Assembly: GCA_950097265.1 (NCBI GenBank)
Contig: CATNDJ010000012.1
Coordinates: 1 to 62,469, forward strand
DNA length: 62,469 bases
Direction: 5' to 3'
Origin: an uncultured Oscillibacter sp.
GTDB taxonomy: Bacteria; Bacillota; Clostridia; Oscillospirales; Oscillospiraceae
Each line of letters begins with the position of its first letter. Position 1 is the stretch's first letter. The translations under genes and the position numbers were made by a program. The notes under the pieces are model-generated. The model saw only the letters and a program-made list of their open reading frames with translations. It had not been told where the DNA came from and made no database searches. This document shows positions 34,488 to 42,166 of this stretch, piece after piece.

Positions 34488-35963
34488 TTACAGATTCTTC
34501 AGCACGCCGCTCTCCTCGTTGAACGCCTCGATAAGCGCGTCCAGGTCCTTGGCCTGGGCGTGAACCGCGTCCCAGGTGCCCTCCACGTCGTACCAGAGGG
34601 CGTTGAGGTCGTGCATGTCCTTTCCCTGCTGCTCCACCCAAGTGTAGTACTTCAGGTTGTGGACCCGTTTCCGGTCCGCGTAGGTCAGCTCAATGAGGTT
34701 GTCCGTCTTCAGGCCCAGGATGTGCAGGCTGTGGTCCAGCCGGGCCTCCTCCGGGGTGTAGGCCCCGTGGAGCTGGTTCAGCTCCTGGACCCGGCTCCGG
34801 TACATAACGGCGGAGTCCGTGAGGACCGTGCCCACCACGTCCCGGGAGGTGAACTCGTAGTATTTCGCCATCTTGATGCAGCACAGCACGTTGGCGATGC
34901 CGGAAATGCCCAGCCAGGTGAGCTTTTCCACCAGCACGGGGTCCAGCTTCAGCGTGTGCAGCAGGTAGTCCTGACCCTCCGGAGTGTTGAAGAGGCGGAG
35001 GAGGCGCTGGGAGTCCTCGTCGTCTATGGCGATGGCCATGTCCGTGTTTTTCACATTGTGAATCCAGGGGATGTGCTTGTCTCCGATGCCCTCGATCCGG
35101 TGGCCCCCGAAGCCGTTGTTTAAGATGGTGGGGCACTGGAGAGCCTCGCCCACGCCCAGCTTCAGATGGGGATAGCGCTCCTTGAGCAGATCCCCGGCGC
35201 TCATGGTTCCGGCGGAGCCGGAGGTGAAGCAGGCACCGGCGAAGCGCTCCCCGGGGCGCTTCACGGCCTCGAACACGTCGGCCAGGGCCGTGCCGGTGAC
35301 GTTGTAGTGCCAGAGGGGGTTGCCCATCTCCTCAAACTGGTTGAAGATCATATACTGGGGGTCCCGCTTCAGCTCGTTGGTCTTGTCGAAGATTTCCTTG
35401 ACGTTGGACTCGCAGCCCGGGGTGGCGATGACCTCGGCCCCAATCTCGTGGAGCCAGTCGAAGCGCTCCTGGCTCATCTCCGCCGGGAGGATGGCCACGC
35501 CCTGGGCCCCCAGCAGCTTGGAGTTGAACGCCCCGCCCCGGCAGTAGTTGCCGGTGGAGGGCCAGACGGCCTTGTGGACGTCCACGTCGAATTGGCCGGT
35601 GACCAGCCGGGGGGCCAGGCACCCGAAGGACGCGCCGACCTTGTGGCAGCCCGTGGGGAACCACTTGCCCGCCATGGCGATGATGCGGCAGGGCACGCCG
35701 GTGAGCTCCGGGGGCAGCTCGATGTAATTGGGCACCGCCTGGAACAGGCCGCCGGACTCCTTGGCCTCGTTCTTCCAGGTGACCCGGAAGAGGTTCAGGG
35801 GGTTCACGTCCCAGAGGCCCACGGACTTCAGCTTGTCCTGAACCTTGCCGGGGATGGTCTCCGGGTGCTGCATCTGGGCGATGGTGGGGATGAGGATGTT
35901 GTTTTCCCGGGCCTTTTTCAGGTTGTGCTCCAGCCCTTGACGGTGGATGGTGAGATCAATCAT
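34488..35963 (-). CDS. PLP-dependent enzyme, fold type II (lyase/ammonia-lyase-like)
   Basis: 491 residues of the tryptophan-synthase-beta/threonine-dehydratase superfamily. Likely PLP lysine is Lys108 in TGCHKVGASF (a TrpB-like HK motif). The phosphate loop SGSAGTMSAG lies at about 249. Longer than E. coli YgeX (about 400 residues) and not obviously that family, yet it lies with ygeY, ygeW and carbamate kinase, where YgeX (2,3-diaminopropionate ammonia-lyase) would be expected. GGAGG 9 nt upstream. It follows the regulator gene by one base. Function inferred as amino-acid lyase; substrate unknown. Confidence 0.75.
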   Translation of the reverse strand: MIDLTIHRQGLEHNLKKARENNILIPTIAQMQHPETIPGKVQDKLKSVGLWDVNPLNLFRVTWKNEAKESGGLFQAVPNYIELPPELTGVPCRIIAMAGKWFPTGCHKVGASFGCLAPRLVTGQFDVDVHKAVWPSTGNYCRGGAFNSKLLGAQGVAILPAEMSQERFDWLHEIGAEVIATPGCESNVKEIFDKTNELKRDPQYMIFNQFEEMGNPLWHYNVTGTALADVFEAVKRPGERFAGACFTSGSAGTMSAGDLLKERYPHLKLGVGEALQCPTILNNGFGGHRIEGIGDKHIPWIHNVKNTDMAIAIDDEDSQRLLRLFNTPEGQDYLLHTLKLDPVLVEKLTWLGISGIANVLCCIKMAKYYEFTSRDVVGTVLTDSAVMYRSRVQELNQLHGAYTPEEARLDHSLHILGLKTDNLIELTYADRKRVHNLKYYTWVEQQGKDMHDLNALWYDVEGTWDAVHAQAKDLDALIEAFNEESGVLKNL

Positions 35964-35964
35964 G

Positions 35965-36606
35965 TCAATTGCCCTCCTGTTTATTCATATCAATGTAGGA
36001 ATACAGGGTGTACTTGGAGATGCCGAAGTATTTGGCCACCTTGTCCCCGGACTTGGTGATGAGGAAGGCCCCGTTCTGGCTGAGGAACTGGATGGCCTTC
36101 ACCTTGTCCTCTTTGTTCATGACGGCGGCGGGCTTGCCCACCAATGCCACGGACTGCTGGATGAGCTCGTCCAGCAGGTCGCTGACGTTGGTGATCCGCT
36201 CCGGCTCGGCGGGGACCTCCTCCCCGGTGGAGACCAGGTCCCGCAGGGCCTCTTCCATAAGGATGAGGCGGGAGATGTCGTAGTTGATGGCGAGAATGGC
36301 GGAGACCTTGCCCTTTCGGTCCCGGATATACACGGTGGAGGATTTCAAAATCTTGCCGTCCGGCGTCTTGGTCAGGTAGCACAGGTGGTCCTTGGGCTCC
36401 GGATCCTGGGTGCGCAGCTGCTCCATCACCACGTTGGACGCGCCGTCCCCCACCTTCCGGCCGGAGACGTGCCCGTTGGCGATGAAGACGATGGAACGGT
36501 CCGGGTCGCGGCTCAAATCGTGAATGGCCACCTCGCAGCTGCTGCCGAACTGGGCGGCGATGCCCGCGGCCACCTGGCGCAGAAGCTCCAGCTTGCTGTT
36601 TTCCGT
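35965..36606 (-). CDS. YheO-like transcriptional regulator (PAS + HTH)
   Basis: About 214 residues. YheO-type PAS domain (SSCEVAIHDLSRDPDRSIVF; GKILKSSTVYIRDRKGKVSAI), a linker, then a C-terminal helix-turn-helix (VAKYFGISKYTLYSYI). The start is a problem. The homologous-looking N-terminus ENSKLELLRQVAAG and the GGGGGGATC ribosome site both point to an ACG codon at 36604-36606. The only conventional in-frame start, GTG at 36573, has no ribosome site. It is transcribed with the PLP enzyme and divergently from ygeY, so it probably controls both. Likely senses a small ligand through PAS. Confidence 0.8.
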   Translation of the reverse strand, partial: TENSKLELLRQVAAGIAAQFGSSCEVAIHDLSRDPDRSIVFIANGHVSGRKVGDGASNVVMEQLRTQDPEPKDHLCYLTKTPDGKILKSSTVYIRDRKGKVSAILAINYDISRLILMEEALRDLVSTGEEVPAEPERITNVSDLLDELIQQSVALVGKPAAVMNKEDKVKAIQFLSQNGAFLITKSGDKVAKYFGISKYTLYSYIDMNKQEGN

Positions 36607-36662
36607 GGGTGATCCCCCCTTTTTGCTTACTTTTTTATGGAAAGATACTGATTCATGCTACC

Positions 36663-36691
36663 ATCATACCACGAACTTTCGGAGAAATCAA
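36663..36691 (-). promoter_or_regulatory. Promoter of the regulator/PLP enzyme operon
   Basis: Minus-strand TTGATT, 17-bp spacer ending CGTGG, TATGAT. Confidence 0.75.
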
Positions 36692-36699
36692 CAGCAATT

Positions 36700-36729
36700 C
36701 AAAAAATTTTTTGGTTTTCAAAAATTTTG
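36700..36729. promoter_or_regulatory. Twin AT palindromes between divergent promoters
   Basis: CAAAAAATTTTTTG (perfect palindrome, 36700-36713) and CAAAAATTTTG (near-palindrome, 36719-36729). They lie between the two divergent -35 elements, where a YheO-like regulator would be expected to bind. Confidence 0.5.
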
Positions 36730-36730
36730 T

Positions 36731-36758
36731 TTGACAACGGAAAATCTTGTGGTATGAT
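36731..36758 (+). promoter_or_regulatory. ygeY-ygeW-arcC promoter
   Basis: TTGACA, 16-bp spacer ending TGTGG, TATGAT. The leader then has a 7-bp hairpin (GACGGCG/CGCCGTC) before the GGAGG of ygeY. Confidence 0.8.
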
Positions 36759-36829
36759 AAAGCTGTAGGGAACAGACGGCGGGAGAAAAGCGCCGTCCAC
36801 TATAAAAATTTTTAACGGAGGTCTGCAGC

Positions 36830-38242
36830 ATGGATTTCGAGAAGATCAAGTTGGCCGCGGAGGGCTACAAGGCGGAAATGTCCCGGTTCCTGCGGGACAT
36901 GATCTCCCATCCCAGCGAGAGTTGCGAGGAAAAAGAAGTGGTCATGTGCATCAAGGCCGAGATGGAAAAACTGGGCTTTGACAAGGTGGAAATCGACGGC
37001 CTGGGCAACGTCATCGGCTGGATGGGCCAGGGCGAAAAAATCATTGCCATTGACTCCCACATCGACACGGTGGGAATCGGAAACATCGACAACTGGGAAG
37101 CGGACCCCTACCAGGGCTACGAGACCGAGGACGTCATCTTCGGCCGGGGCGGCAGCGACCAGGAGGGCGGCATGGCCTCCGCCGTGTACGGGGCGAAAAT
37201 CATGAAGGACCTGGGGCTTATCCCCGAGGGCTACAAAATCATGGTCGTGGGCTCCGTTCAGGAGGAGGACTGCGACGGCATGTGCTGGCAGTACATCGTC
37301 AACAAGTATTTCCAGGGACCGGAGGACGCCCGTTCCAAGATCGAGTTCGTCATCTCCACCGAGCCCACCGACGGCGGCGTCTACCGGGGCCACCGGGGCC
37401 GGATGGAAATCCGGGTGGATGTGAAGGGCGTTTCCTGCCACGGCTCCGCCCCCCACCGGGGAGACAACGCCATCTACAAAATGGCCGACATCCTCCAGGA
37501 CGTGCGGGCCCTGAACGAAAACGGCGACGGCCCCTCCAACAAGGTCAAGGGCCTGGTGAAGATGCTGAACCCGGAGTTTAACCCCCAGCACTACGAGGAC
37601 GCCCAGTTCCTGGGCCGGGGCACCTGCACCACCAGCCAGATCTTCTACACCTCCCCCAGCCGCTGCGCCGTGGCGGACAGCTGCTCCATCTCCATCGACC
37701 GGCGCATGACCGCCGGGGAGACCTGGGATTCCTGCCTGGAGGAGATCCGGCAGCTCCCCAGCGTGCAGAAATACGGGGACGACGTGAAGGTCTCCATGTA
37801 CATGTACGACCGTCCCGCGTGGACGGGCACGGTCTATGAAACCGAGTGCTTCTTCCCCACCTGGATCAACAAGGCCAGCGCCGCCCACGTCCAGGCCGTG
37901 GTGGACGCCCACCACGCCCTCTGGGGCGAAGAGCGCATCGGCCACGCCGACGCGGACGAGAAAAAGGACGCCATGCGCCTGCGCGCCGGCCGCCCCCTGA
38001 CGGACAAGTGGACCTTCTCCACCAACTGCGTGTCCATCCAGGGCCGGTACGGCATCCCCTGCGTGGGCTTCGGCCCCGGCGCGGAGAGCCAGGCCCACGC
38101 CCCCAACGAGATCACCTGGAAGCAGGACCTGGTGACCTGCGCCGCCCTGTACGCCGCTGTCCCCGGCCTCTACAAGCCGGAGAACAAGACCGCCGACGTC
38201 ACCGAGTTCCGCCAGAGCCTGACGGACAACGACATTAAATGA
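36830..38242 (+). CDS. ygeY: YgeY-type M20 metallohydrolase
   Basis: 470 residues of the M20 peptidase/deacylase family. Metal-site segments visible: [29 protein letters not shown], and HAPNE near the end. Dimerisation domain in the middle ([14 protein letters not shown]). In the E. coli yge cluster, which takes part in anaerobic purine breakdown, YgeY is thought to hydrolyse a ureido intermediate. ygeW and carbamate kinase follow here. AACGGAGG ribosome site. Confidence 0.85.
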   Translation: MDFEKIKLAAEGYKAEMSRFLRDMISHPSESCEEKEVVMCIKAEMEKLGFDKVEIDGLGNVIGWMGQGEKIIAIDSHIDTVGIGNIDNWEADPYQGYETEDVIFGRGGSDQEGGMASAVYGAKIMKDLGLIPEGYKIMVVGSVQEEDCDGMCWQYIVNKYFQGPEDARSKIEFVISTEPTDGGVYRGHRGRMEIRVDVKGVSCHGSAPHRGDNAIYKMADILQDVRALNENGDGPSNKVKGLVKMLNPEFNPQHYEDAQFLGRGTCTTSQIFYTSPSRCAVADSCSISIDRRMTAGETWDSCLEEIRQLPSVQKYGDDVKVSMYMYDRPAWTGTVYETECFFPTWINKASAAHVQAVVDAHHALWGEERIGHADADEKKDAMRLRAGRPLTDKWTFSTNCVSIQGRYGIPCVGFGPGAESQAHAPNEITWKQDLVTCAALYAAVPGLYKPENKTADVTEFRQSLTDNDIK

Positions 38243-38267
38243 TTTTTGAGTGAAGGAGATTTTCGAT

Positions 38268-39458
38268 ATGTCTAAAACCATCGAGCTGGCGCAGCACCTG
38301 GAAACCCTGCACATCAACAACATGTACAAGTCCGACTTCTACTGGACCTGGGACAAGACCGACGAGGAGCTGGACGCCATCTTTACCGTGGCCGACGCCC
38401 TCCGGGATCTCCGGGAGCGGAACAAGTCCACCCGCATCTTTGATTCCGGCCTGGGCATCTCCATCTTCCGGGACAACTCCACCCGGACCCGCTTTTCCTT
38501 CGCCTCCGCCTGCAACCTGCTGGGGCTCACCGTCCAGGACCTGGACGAGAAGAAATCCCAGATCGCCCACGGCGAGACCGTCCGGGAGACGGCCAACATG
38601 GTCTCCTTCATGGCGGACGTCATCGGCATCCGGGACGACATGTTTATCGGCGAGGGACACAAATACCAGAAGACCTTTATGGACGCCGTGAAGGAGGGCT
38701 ACCGGGACGGCATCCTGGAGCAGCAGCCCACCCTGGTGAACCTCCAGTGCGACGTGGACCACCCCACCCAGTGCATGGCCGACATGCTCCACATCATCCA
38801 CCAGTTCGGCGGCGTGGAGAACCTGAAGGGCAAGAAAATCGCCATGACCTGGGCCTACTCCCCCAGCTACGGCAAGCCTCTCTCCGTGCCCCAGGGCGTC
38901 ATCGGCCTGATGACCCGCTTTGGCATGGACGTGGTGCTGGCCCATCCCGAGGGCTATGACGTCATGCCCGAGGTGGAGGAAATCGCCAAGAAAAACGCCG
39001 CCGCCACCGGCGGAAGCTACAAGAAGGTCGCCACCATGGAAGAGGCCTTCCAGGACGCGGACATCGTGTATCCCAAGAGCTGGGCCCCCTTTGCCGCCAT
39101 GGAGGAGCGGACGAAGCTCTATCAGGCCGGGGACAAGGACGGCATCGACGCCCTGGAGCAGAAGCTCCTGGCCCAGAACGCCCAGCACAAGGATTGGACC
39201 TGCTCCGAGGAGATGATGAAGAAGACCCGGAACGGCTCCGCCCTGTACCTCCACTGCCTGCCCGCCGACATCACCGGCCTCAGCTGCCCCGAGGGCGAGG
39301 TGGACAACAGCGTGTTTGACCGCTACCTGGTGCCCCTGTACAAGGAGGCCAGCTACAAGCCCTATGTCATCGCGGCCATGATCATGATGAGCAAGGTGAA
39401 GGACCCCGTGTCCGCCCTCATGGCTCTGGACGCCGCCGGCAAGCGGAAGTTTTTCTGA
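38268..39458 (+). CDS. ygeW: YgeW-type carbamoyltransferase
   Basis: 396 residues from the ATG at 38268 (AAGGAG at 10 nt); an in-frame upstream start lacks a ribosome site. It has carbamoyl-phosphate motif STRTR (71-75), the long conserved run beginning AHGETVRETANM, and HCLPADI. Very close to E. coli YgeW over the whole length. Probably works catabolically, phosphorolysing a carbamoylated substrate to carbamoyl phosphate for the kinase encoded next. Confidence 0.92.
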   Translation: MSKTIELAQHLETLHINNMYKSDFYWTWDKTDEELDAIFTVADALRDLRERNKSTRIFDSGLGISIFRDNSTRTRFSFASACNLLGLTVQDLDEKKSQIAHGETVRETANMVSFMADVIGIRDDMFIGEGHKYQKTFMDAVKEGYRDGILEQQPTLVNLQCDVDHPTQCMADMLHIIHQFGGVENLKGKKIAMTWAYSPSYGKPLSVPQGVIGLMTRFGMDVVLAHPEGYDVMPEVEEIAKKNAAATGGSYKKVATMEEAFQDADIVYPKSWAPFAAMEERTKLYQAGDKDGIDALEQKLLAQNAQHKDWTCSEEMMKKTRNGSALYLHCLPADITGLSCPEGEVDNSVFDRYLVPLYKEASYKPYVIAAMIMMSKVKDPVSALMALDAAGKRKFF

Positions 39459-39470
39459 GAGGCTCGCGTC

Positions 39471-40412
39471 ATGGGTAAACGTATCGTAGTCGCCCTGGGG
39501 GGCAACGCCCTGGGCAATAACCTGCCGGAGCAGATGGCGGCGGTGAAGCAGACCGCCCGGGCCATCGCGGACCTCATCGAGGGGGGCAACGAGGTGGTCG
39601 TGGCCCACGGAAACGGCCCTCAGGTGGGCATGATCCAAAAGGCCATGGCCGAGCTCACCCGCTCCAACCCCGAGAAGTACATCCCCTGCCCCCTGTCCGT
39701 GTGCGTGGCCATGAGCCAGGGCTACATCGGATATGACCTCCAGAACGCCCTGCGGGAGGAGCTGCTGGACCGGGGGATTAACAAGGGCGTGGCCACCGTC
39801 CTCACCCAGGTGGAGGTGGACCCCAGGGACCCCGCCTTTGAGAACCCCACGAAACCCATTGGGGCTTTCATGACCAAGGAAGAGGCCGAGGCCCTGGTCC
39901 GGGAGCGGGACTATCAGGTGATCGAGGACGCCGGGCGGGGCTACCGCCGGGTGGTGGCCTCCCCGAAGCCCGTGTCCGTTATCGAGCTGGATACCATCCG
40001 GGCATTGGTTGAGAGCGACCACATCGTGGTGGCCTGCGGCGGCGGCGGCATCCCCGTCTTCAAGACCGAAGGGCACCACCTGAAGGGGGCGGCGGCGGTC
40101 ATTGACAAGGACTTCGCCAGCGAGGTGCTGGCGGAGGAGCTGAACGCCGACGTGCTCATCATCCTCACCGCCGTGGAGAAGGTGGCGGTGAACTTCGGAA
40201 AGCCGGACCAGAAGTGGCTGGACGGCCTGACCCCGGAGGAGGCCCGGCGCTATATGGACGAGGGCCAGTTCGCCCCCGGCTCCATGCTGCCCAAGGTTCA
40301 GGCGGCGGTGAAGTTCGCCGAGTCCCGCCCGGGACGGCAGGCCCTCATCACCCTGCTGGAGAAGGCCAAGGCCGGCATCGCCGGGGAGACCGGCACCACC
40401 ATTGCCCTGTAA
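39471..40412 (+). CDS. arcC: Carbamate kinase
   Basis: 313 residues of the amino-acid kinase fold: VVALGGNAL start, AHGNGPQVG, VACGGGGIPV, and VDPRDPAFENPTKPIG, all typical of carbamate kinase. Converts carbamoyl phosphate plus ADP to ATP, CO2 and ammonia. Third gene after ygeY and ygeW, giving the pathway its energy yield. Equivalent in position to E. coli yqeA. Confidence 0.95.
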   Translation: MGKRIVVALGGNALGNNLPEQMAAVKQTARAIADLIEGGNEVVVAHGNGPQVGMIQKAMAELTRSNPEKYIPCPLSVCVAMSQGYIGYDLQNALREELLDRGINKGVATVLTQVEVDPRDPAFENPTKPIGAFMTKEEAEALVRERDYQVIEDAGRGYRRVVASPKPVSVIELDTIRALVESDHIVVACGGGGIPVFKTEGHHLKGAAAVIDKDFASEVLAEELNADVLIILTAVEKVAVNFGKPDQKWLDGLTPEEARRYMDEGQFAPGSMLPKVQAAVKFAESRPGRQALITLLEKAKAGIAGETGTTIAL

Positions 40413-40421
40413 AATGCGAGG

Positions 40422-40450
40422 AAAGGACCGCCCGGGAGGGCGGTCCTTTT
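40422..40450. terminator. Terminator after carbamate kinase
   Basis: Perfect 12-bp stem AAAGGACCGCCC/GGGCGGTCCTTT, 4-nt loop, T run on both strands. It separates convergent genes. Confidence 0.9.
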
Positions 40451-40467
40451 GTTTGGGGGATTTCCGG

Positions 40468-41550
40468 TCACTTGACGGCCCGGTACAGGAACGTCACGAT
40501 TTGACCCCGGGTGCAGGGATCGAAGGGGGCGAAGGTGTCGGCGGTTTTGCCGGTGGTGACGCCCTTTTCAACCGCCCAGTTGATGGCGGCCCTTCCGTCA
40601 TCGTTTAAATCCGAGACGTCCGTAAAGGCCGCGGTCTTGGACGCGGCCGGCTGCCCGGCCACAACCCACAGGGCGTAAACAAACCAAAGGCGGGTGCAGG
40701 TATCGAAGCGGTCGTCCAGGCGGTCCATGTAGCCCGCGTCGTTCAGGGCCCACATCTCGGCCATGTCCATATCGTTCCCATAGCCGTTCGTCGGTTCGGG
40801 ACGGCCCGCGTTCCGCCACAGGAAGATGTTGGCCTGGCCCATGGTGCAGGGGTCCCCGGGGCCGAAGGTGGTGGCCGTTTTCCCGGTGGTGATGTTCTTG
40901 CCCACGGCCCACTTGATAGCCTCGGCATAGGGGGAATTGGCCGCCACGTCGGTAAAGCCGGTGGAGGCGGCGGCGGACTTCTGGGTCTGGGCGGGCTTGG
41001 CTCCCGCCGCCGGGGCGATGCGGACGTAGGTGGCGGGCTTGTCCCCGGCCATGAGCTTATAGAGCGGATAGCCCGAGAATTTCTTGAAGGTCAGCTTTCC
41101 GCTGTCGCCCTCCTTGGTGCCGCCGGTCATGGTCAGACCGTCCTGGAGCTTTATGCTGCCGGAGGAGCCGTGCAGGACGCCGTTTTCCGTCGCGTTGGGG
41201 TCCGAAATAATCAGCTCGCCGCTTCCCTTGAAGACGGTGGGGTAGCCCTCCTCGCCGCTCAGGCTGTCCATCATGAACGAGGTGAGCGTATTCGTGGTTC
41301 CGGGAGCCAGAACGACGGTGGGGTCGGTGCCAAGGTGGCTGAGTATGACTTTTGCATCTGTTATCCCATTCAGCGTCAGAGTGAAGGCGTCGAAATCAAA
41401 AGACCAGCCGGTGCCGGTTTTGGAGCCGACGGTACTTTCAAATTCGTCGTTTGGGAACATGATGAAGACCGATTGCCCGTCCGCAAGGGCCGGGACCGCC
41501 AGGCTGAAGCTCAGGACCAGGGTCAGAAGTAGGGATATTAGTTTTTTCAT
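40468..41550 (-). CDS. Secreted protein with C-terminal SLH-like motifs
   Basis: 360 residues from the ATG at 41550 (AAAGGAG at 8 nt). Signal peptide KKLISLLLTLVLSFSLAVPALA. A beta-rich domain of about 160 residues follows (LNGITDAKVIL, VVLAPGTTNTLTSF). Two SLH motifs (GFTDVAANSPYAEAIKWAVG; AFTDVSDLNDDGRAAINWAV) flank a third degenerate one. Probably attached to wall polymers. The function of the beta domain is unknown. Monocistronic. Confidence 0.8.
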   Translation of the reverse strand: MKKLISLLLTLVLSFSLAVPALADGQSVFIMFPNDEFESTVGSKTGTGWSFDFDAFTLTLNGITDAKVILSHLGTDPTVVLAPGTTNTLTSFMMDSLSGEEGYPTVFKGSGELIISDPNATENGVLHGSSGSIKLQDGLTMTGGTKEGDSGKLTFKKFSGYPLYKLMAGDKPATYVRIAPAAGAKPAQTQKSAAASTGFTDVAANSPYAEAIKWAVGKNITTGKTATTFGPGDPCTMGQANIFLWRNAGRPEPTNGYGNDMDMAEMWALNDAGYMDRLDDRFDTCTRLWFVYALWVVAGQPAASKTAAFTDVSDLNDDGRAAINWAVEKGVTTGKTADTFAPFDPCTRGQIVTFLYRAVK

Positions 41551-41813
41551 AGGGTACACTCCTTTCGTAGTAGGAGCACGGGGAACCCCTCTATATAGTA
41601 AGTACCAAAACCGGCCCCGGAGGTTTTATAGTTTTCCAAAATTTTTCAAAAAAATTTCCTCCCGGCCGGACGGGGGGGCGTTGTCTGCAAAAAAGAGGGG
41701 CTGTCTGATTCCGTATCCTGGAAAAAGCTCCGTCGTTTTTTACGAGAATGGACGGAGAAAGGGGGCTGTATTCGTGAAAACATCCGGAAAATGAGCCGCA
41801 TTTGATTTTTTGG

Positions 41814-41842
41814 TTGCGCTTTAAATTCCGGACATGTATAAT
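41814..41842 (+). promoter_or_regulatory. ilv operon promoter
   Basis: TTGCGC, 17-bp spacer ending ATG (extended -10), TATAAT. Transcript would start near 41849, leaving a leader of about 320 nt before ilvB. The stretch between the SLH gene and this promoter (41551-41813) has no gene that I can support. Confidence 0.8.
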
Positions 41843-41926
41843 AACGAACCAAGACAGGCGGAGCGCTCTCCCTTCGGGAGGGCCGGACGCCGGAGAGCCG
41901 CTCATACGCGGCGGAGGAAACGCCCT

Positions 41927-42076
41927 ATGCTGTTGACCAACGCTCTGAACGACATCCTGGGCCTGTACATTATTCTGGTTCTGGTACTGGTAGTTTTGGT
42001 GCCGAAAAAGAATAGTGCGTTTGGTCATGCGCGGAACAGGGGCGCGGCCGGCGGGCTCCTCCGGGGAGCCGCCTGA
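41927..42076 (+). CDS. Leader peptide of the ilv attenuator
   Basis: 49 codons with GGAGG 9 nt before the ATG. 17 of the first 26 residues are Leu, Ile or Val, including eleven in a row at residues 15-25 (IILVLVLVVLV). The codons there (ATT, GTT, GTA, TTG) are A/T-rich and unlike the surrounding genes. The Arg/Gly-rich end looks incidental. It lies 90 bases before ilvB, and a terminator hairpin lies between them. Together these are the marks of a peptide that stalls the ribosome when branched-chain aminoacyl-tRNA is scarce. Confidence 0.85.
   Translation: MLLTNALNDILGLYIILVLVLVVLVPKKNSAFGHARNRGAAGGLLRGAA
42050..42073 (+). promoter_or_regulatory. Alternative hairpin in the ilv leader
   Basis: GGC-GGCTCC pairs with GGAGCC-GCC (one bulged G), ending at the leader stop codon. 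Its 5' arm contains CGGGCT (42052-42057). This could instead pair with AGCCCG (42104-42109), the 5' arm of the terminator, so exclusive folds are possible. Confidence 0.5.
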
Positions 42077-42102
42077 GACCCCCTCAAAACCGGAACTTAT
42101 GC

Positions 42103-42143
42103 AAGCCCGTGACCCGACGAGGGACGCGGGCTTCTTTGCTTTT
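42103..42143 (+). terminator. Attenuator terminator of the ilv operon
   Basis: Stem AAGCCCG/CGGGCTT (7 bp) with inner CCC/GGG pairing possible, then CTTTGCTTTT. It ends 24 bases before ilvB and would end transcription when the leader is translated without stalling. Confidence 0.75.
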
Positions 42144-42166
42144 GAAACCGAAAGGAGCTGCTGAGC

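Noticed and set aside
41727-41756. CTCCGTC/GACGGAG inverted repeat upstream of the ilv promoter
   Set aside because: 7-bp arms with a long loop and no T tract; lies before the promoter and has no clear role.
42120-42135. 6S RNA or tmRNA as an alternative identity for long structured leaders in the window
   Set aside because: No extended helical rod with central bubble nor tRNA-like ends could be found; the ilv leader and the two small RNAs are better explained as described.
41849-42166. T-box riboswitch in the ilv leader
   Set aside because: The conserved T-box bulge sequence (AGGGTGG-like, pairing with tRNA ends) is absent, while a translatable Leu/Ile/Val-rich leader is present.
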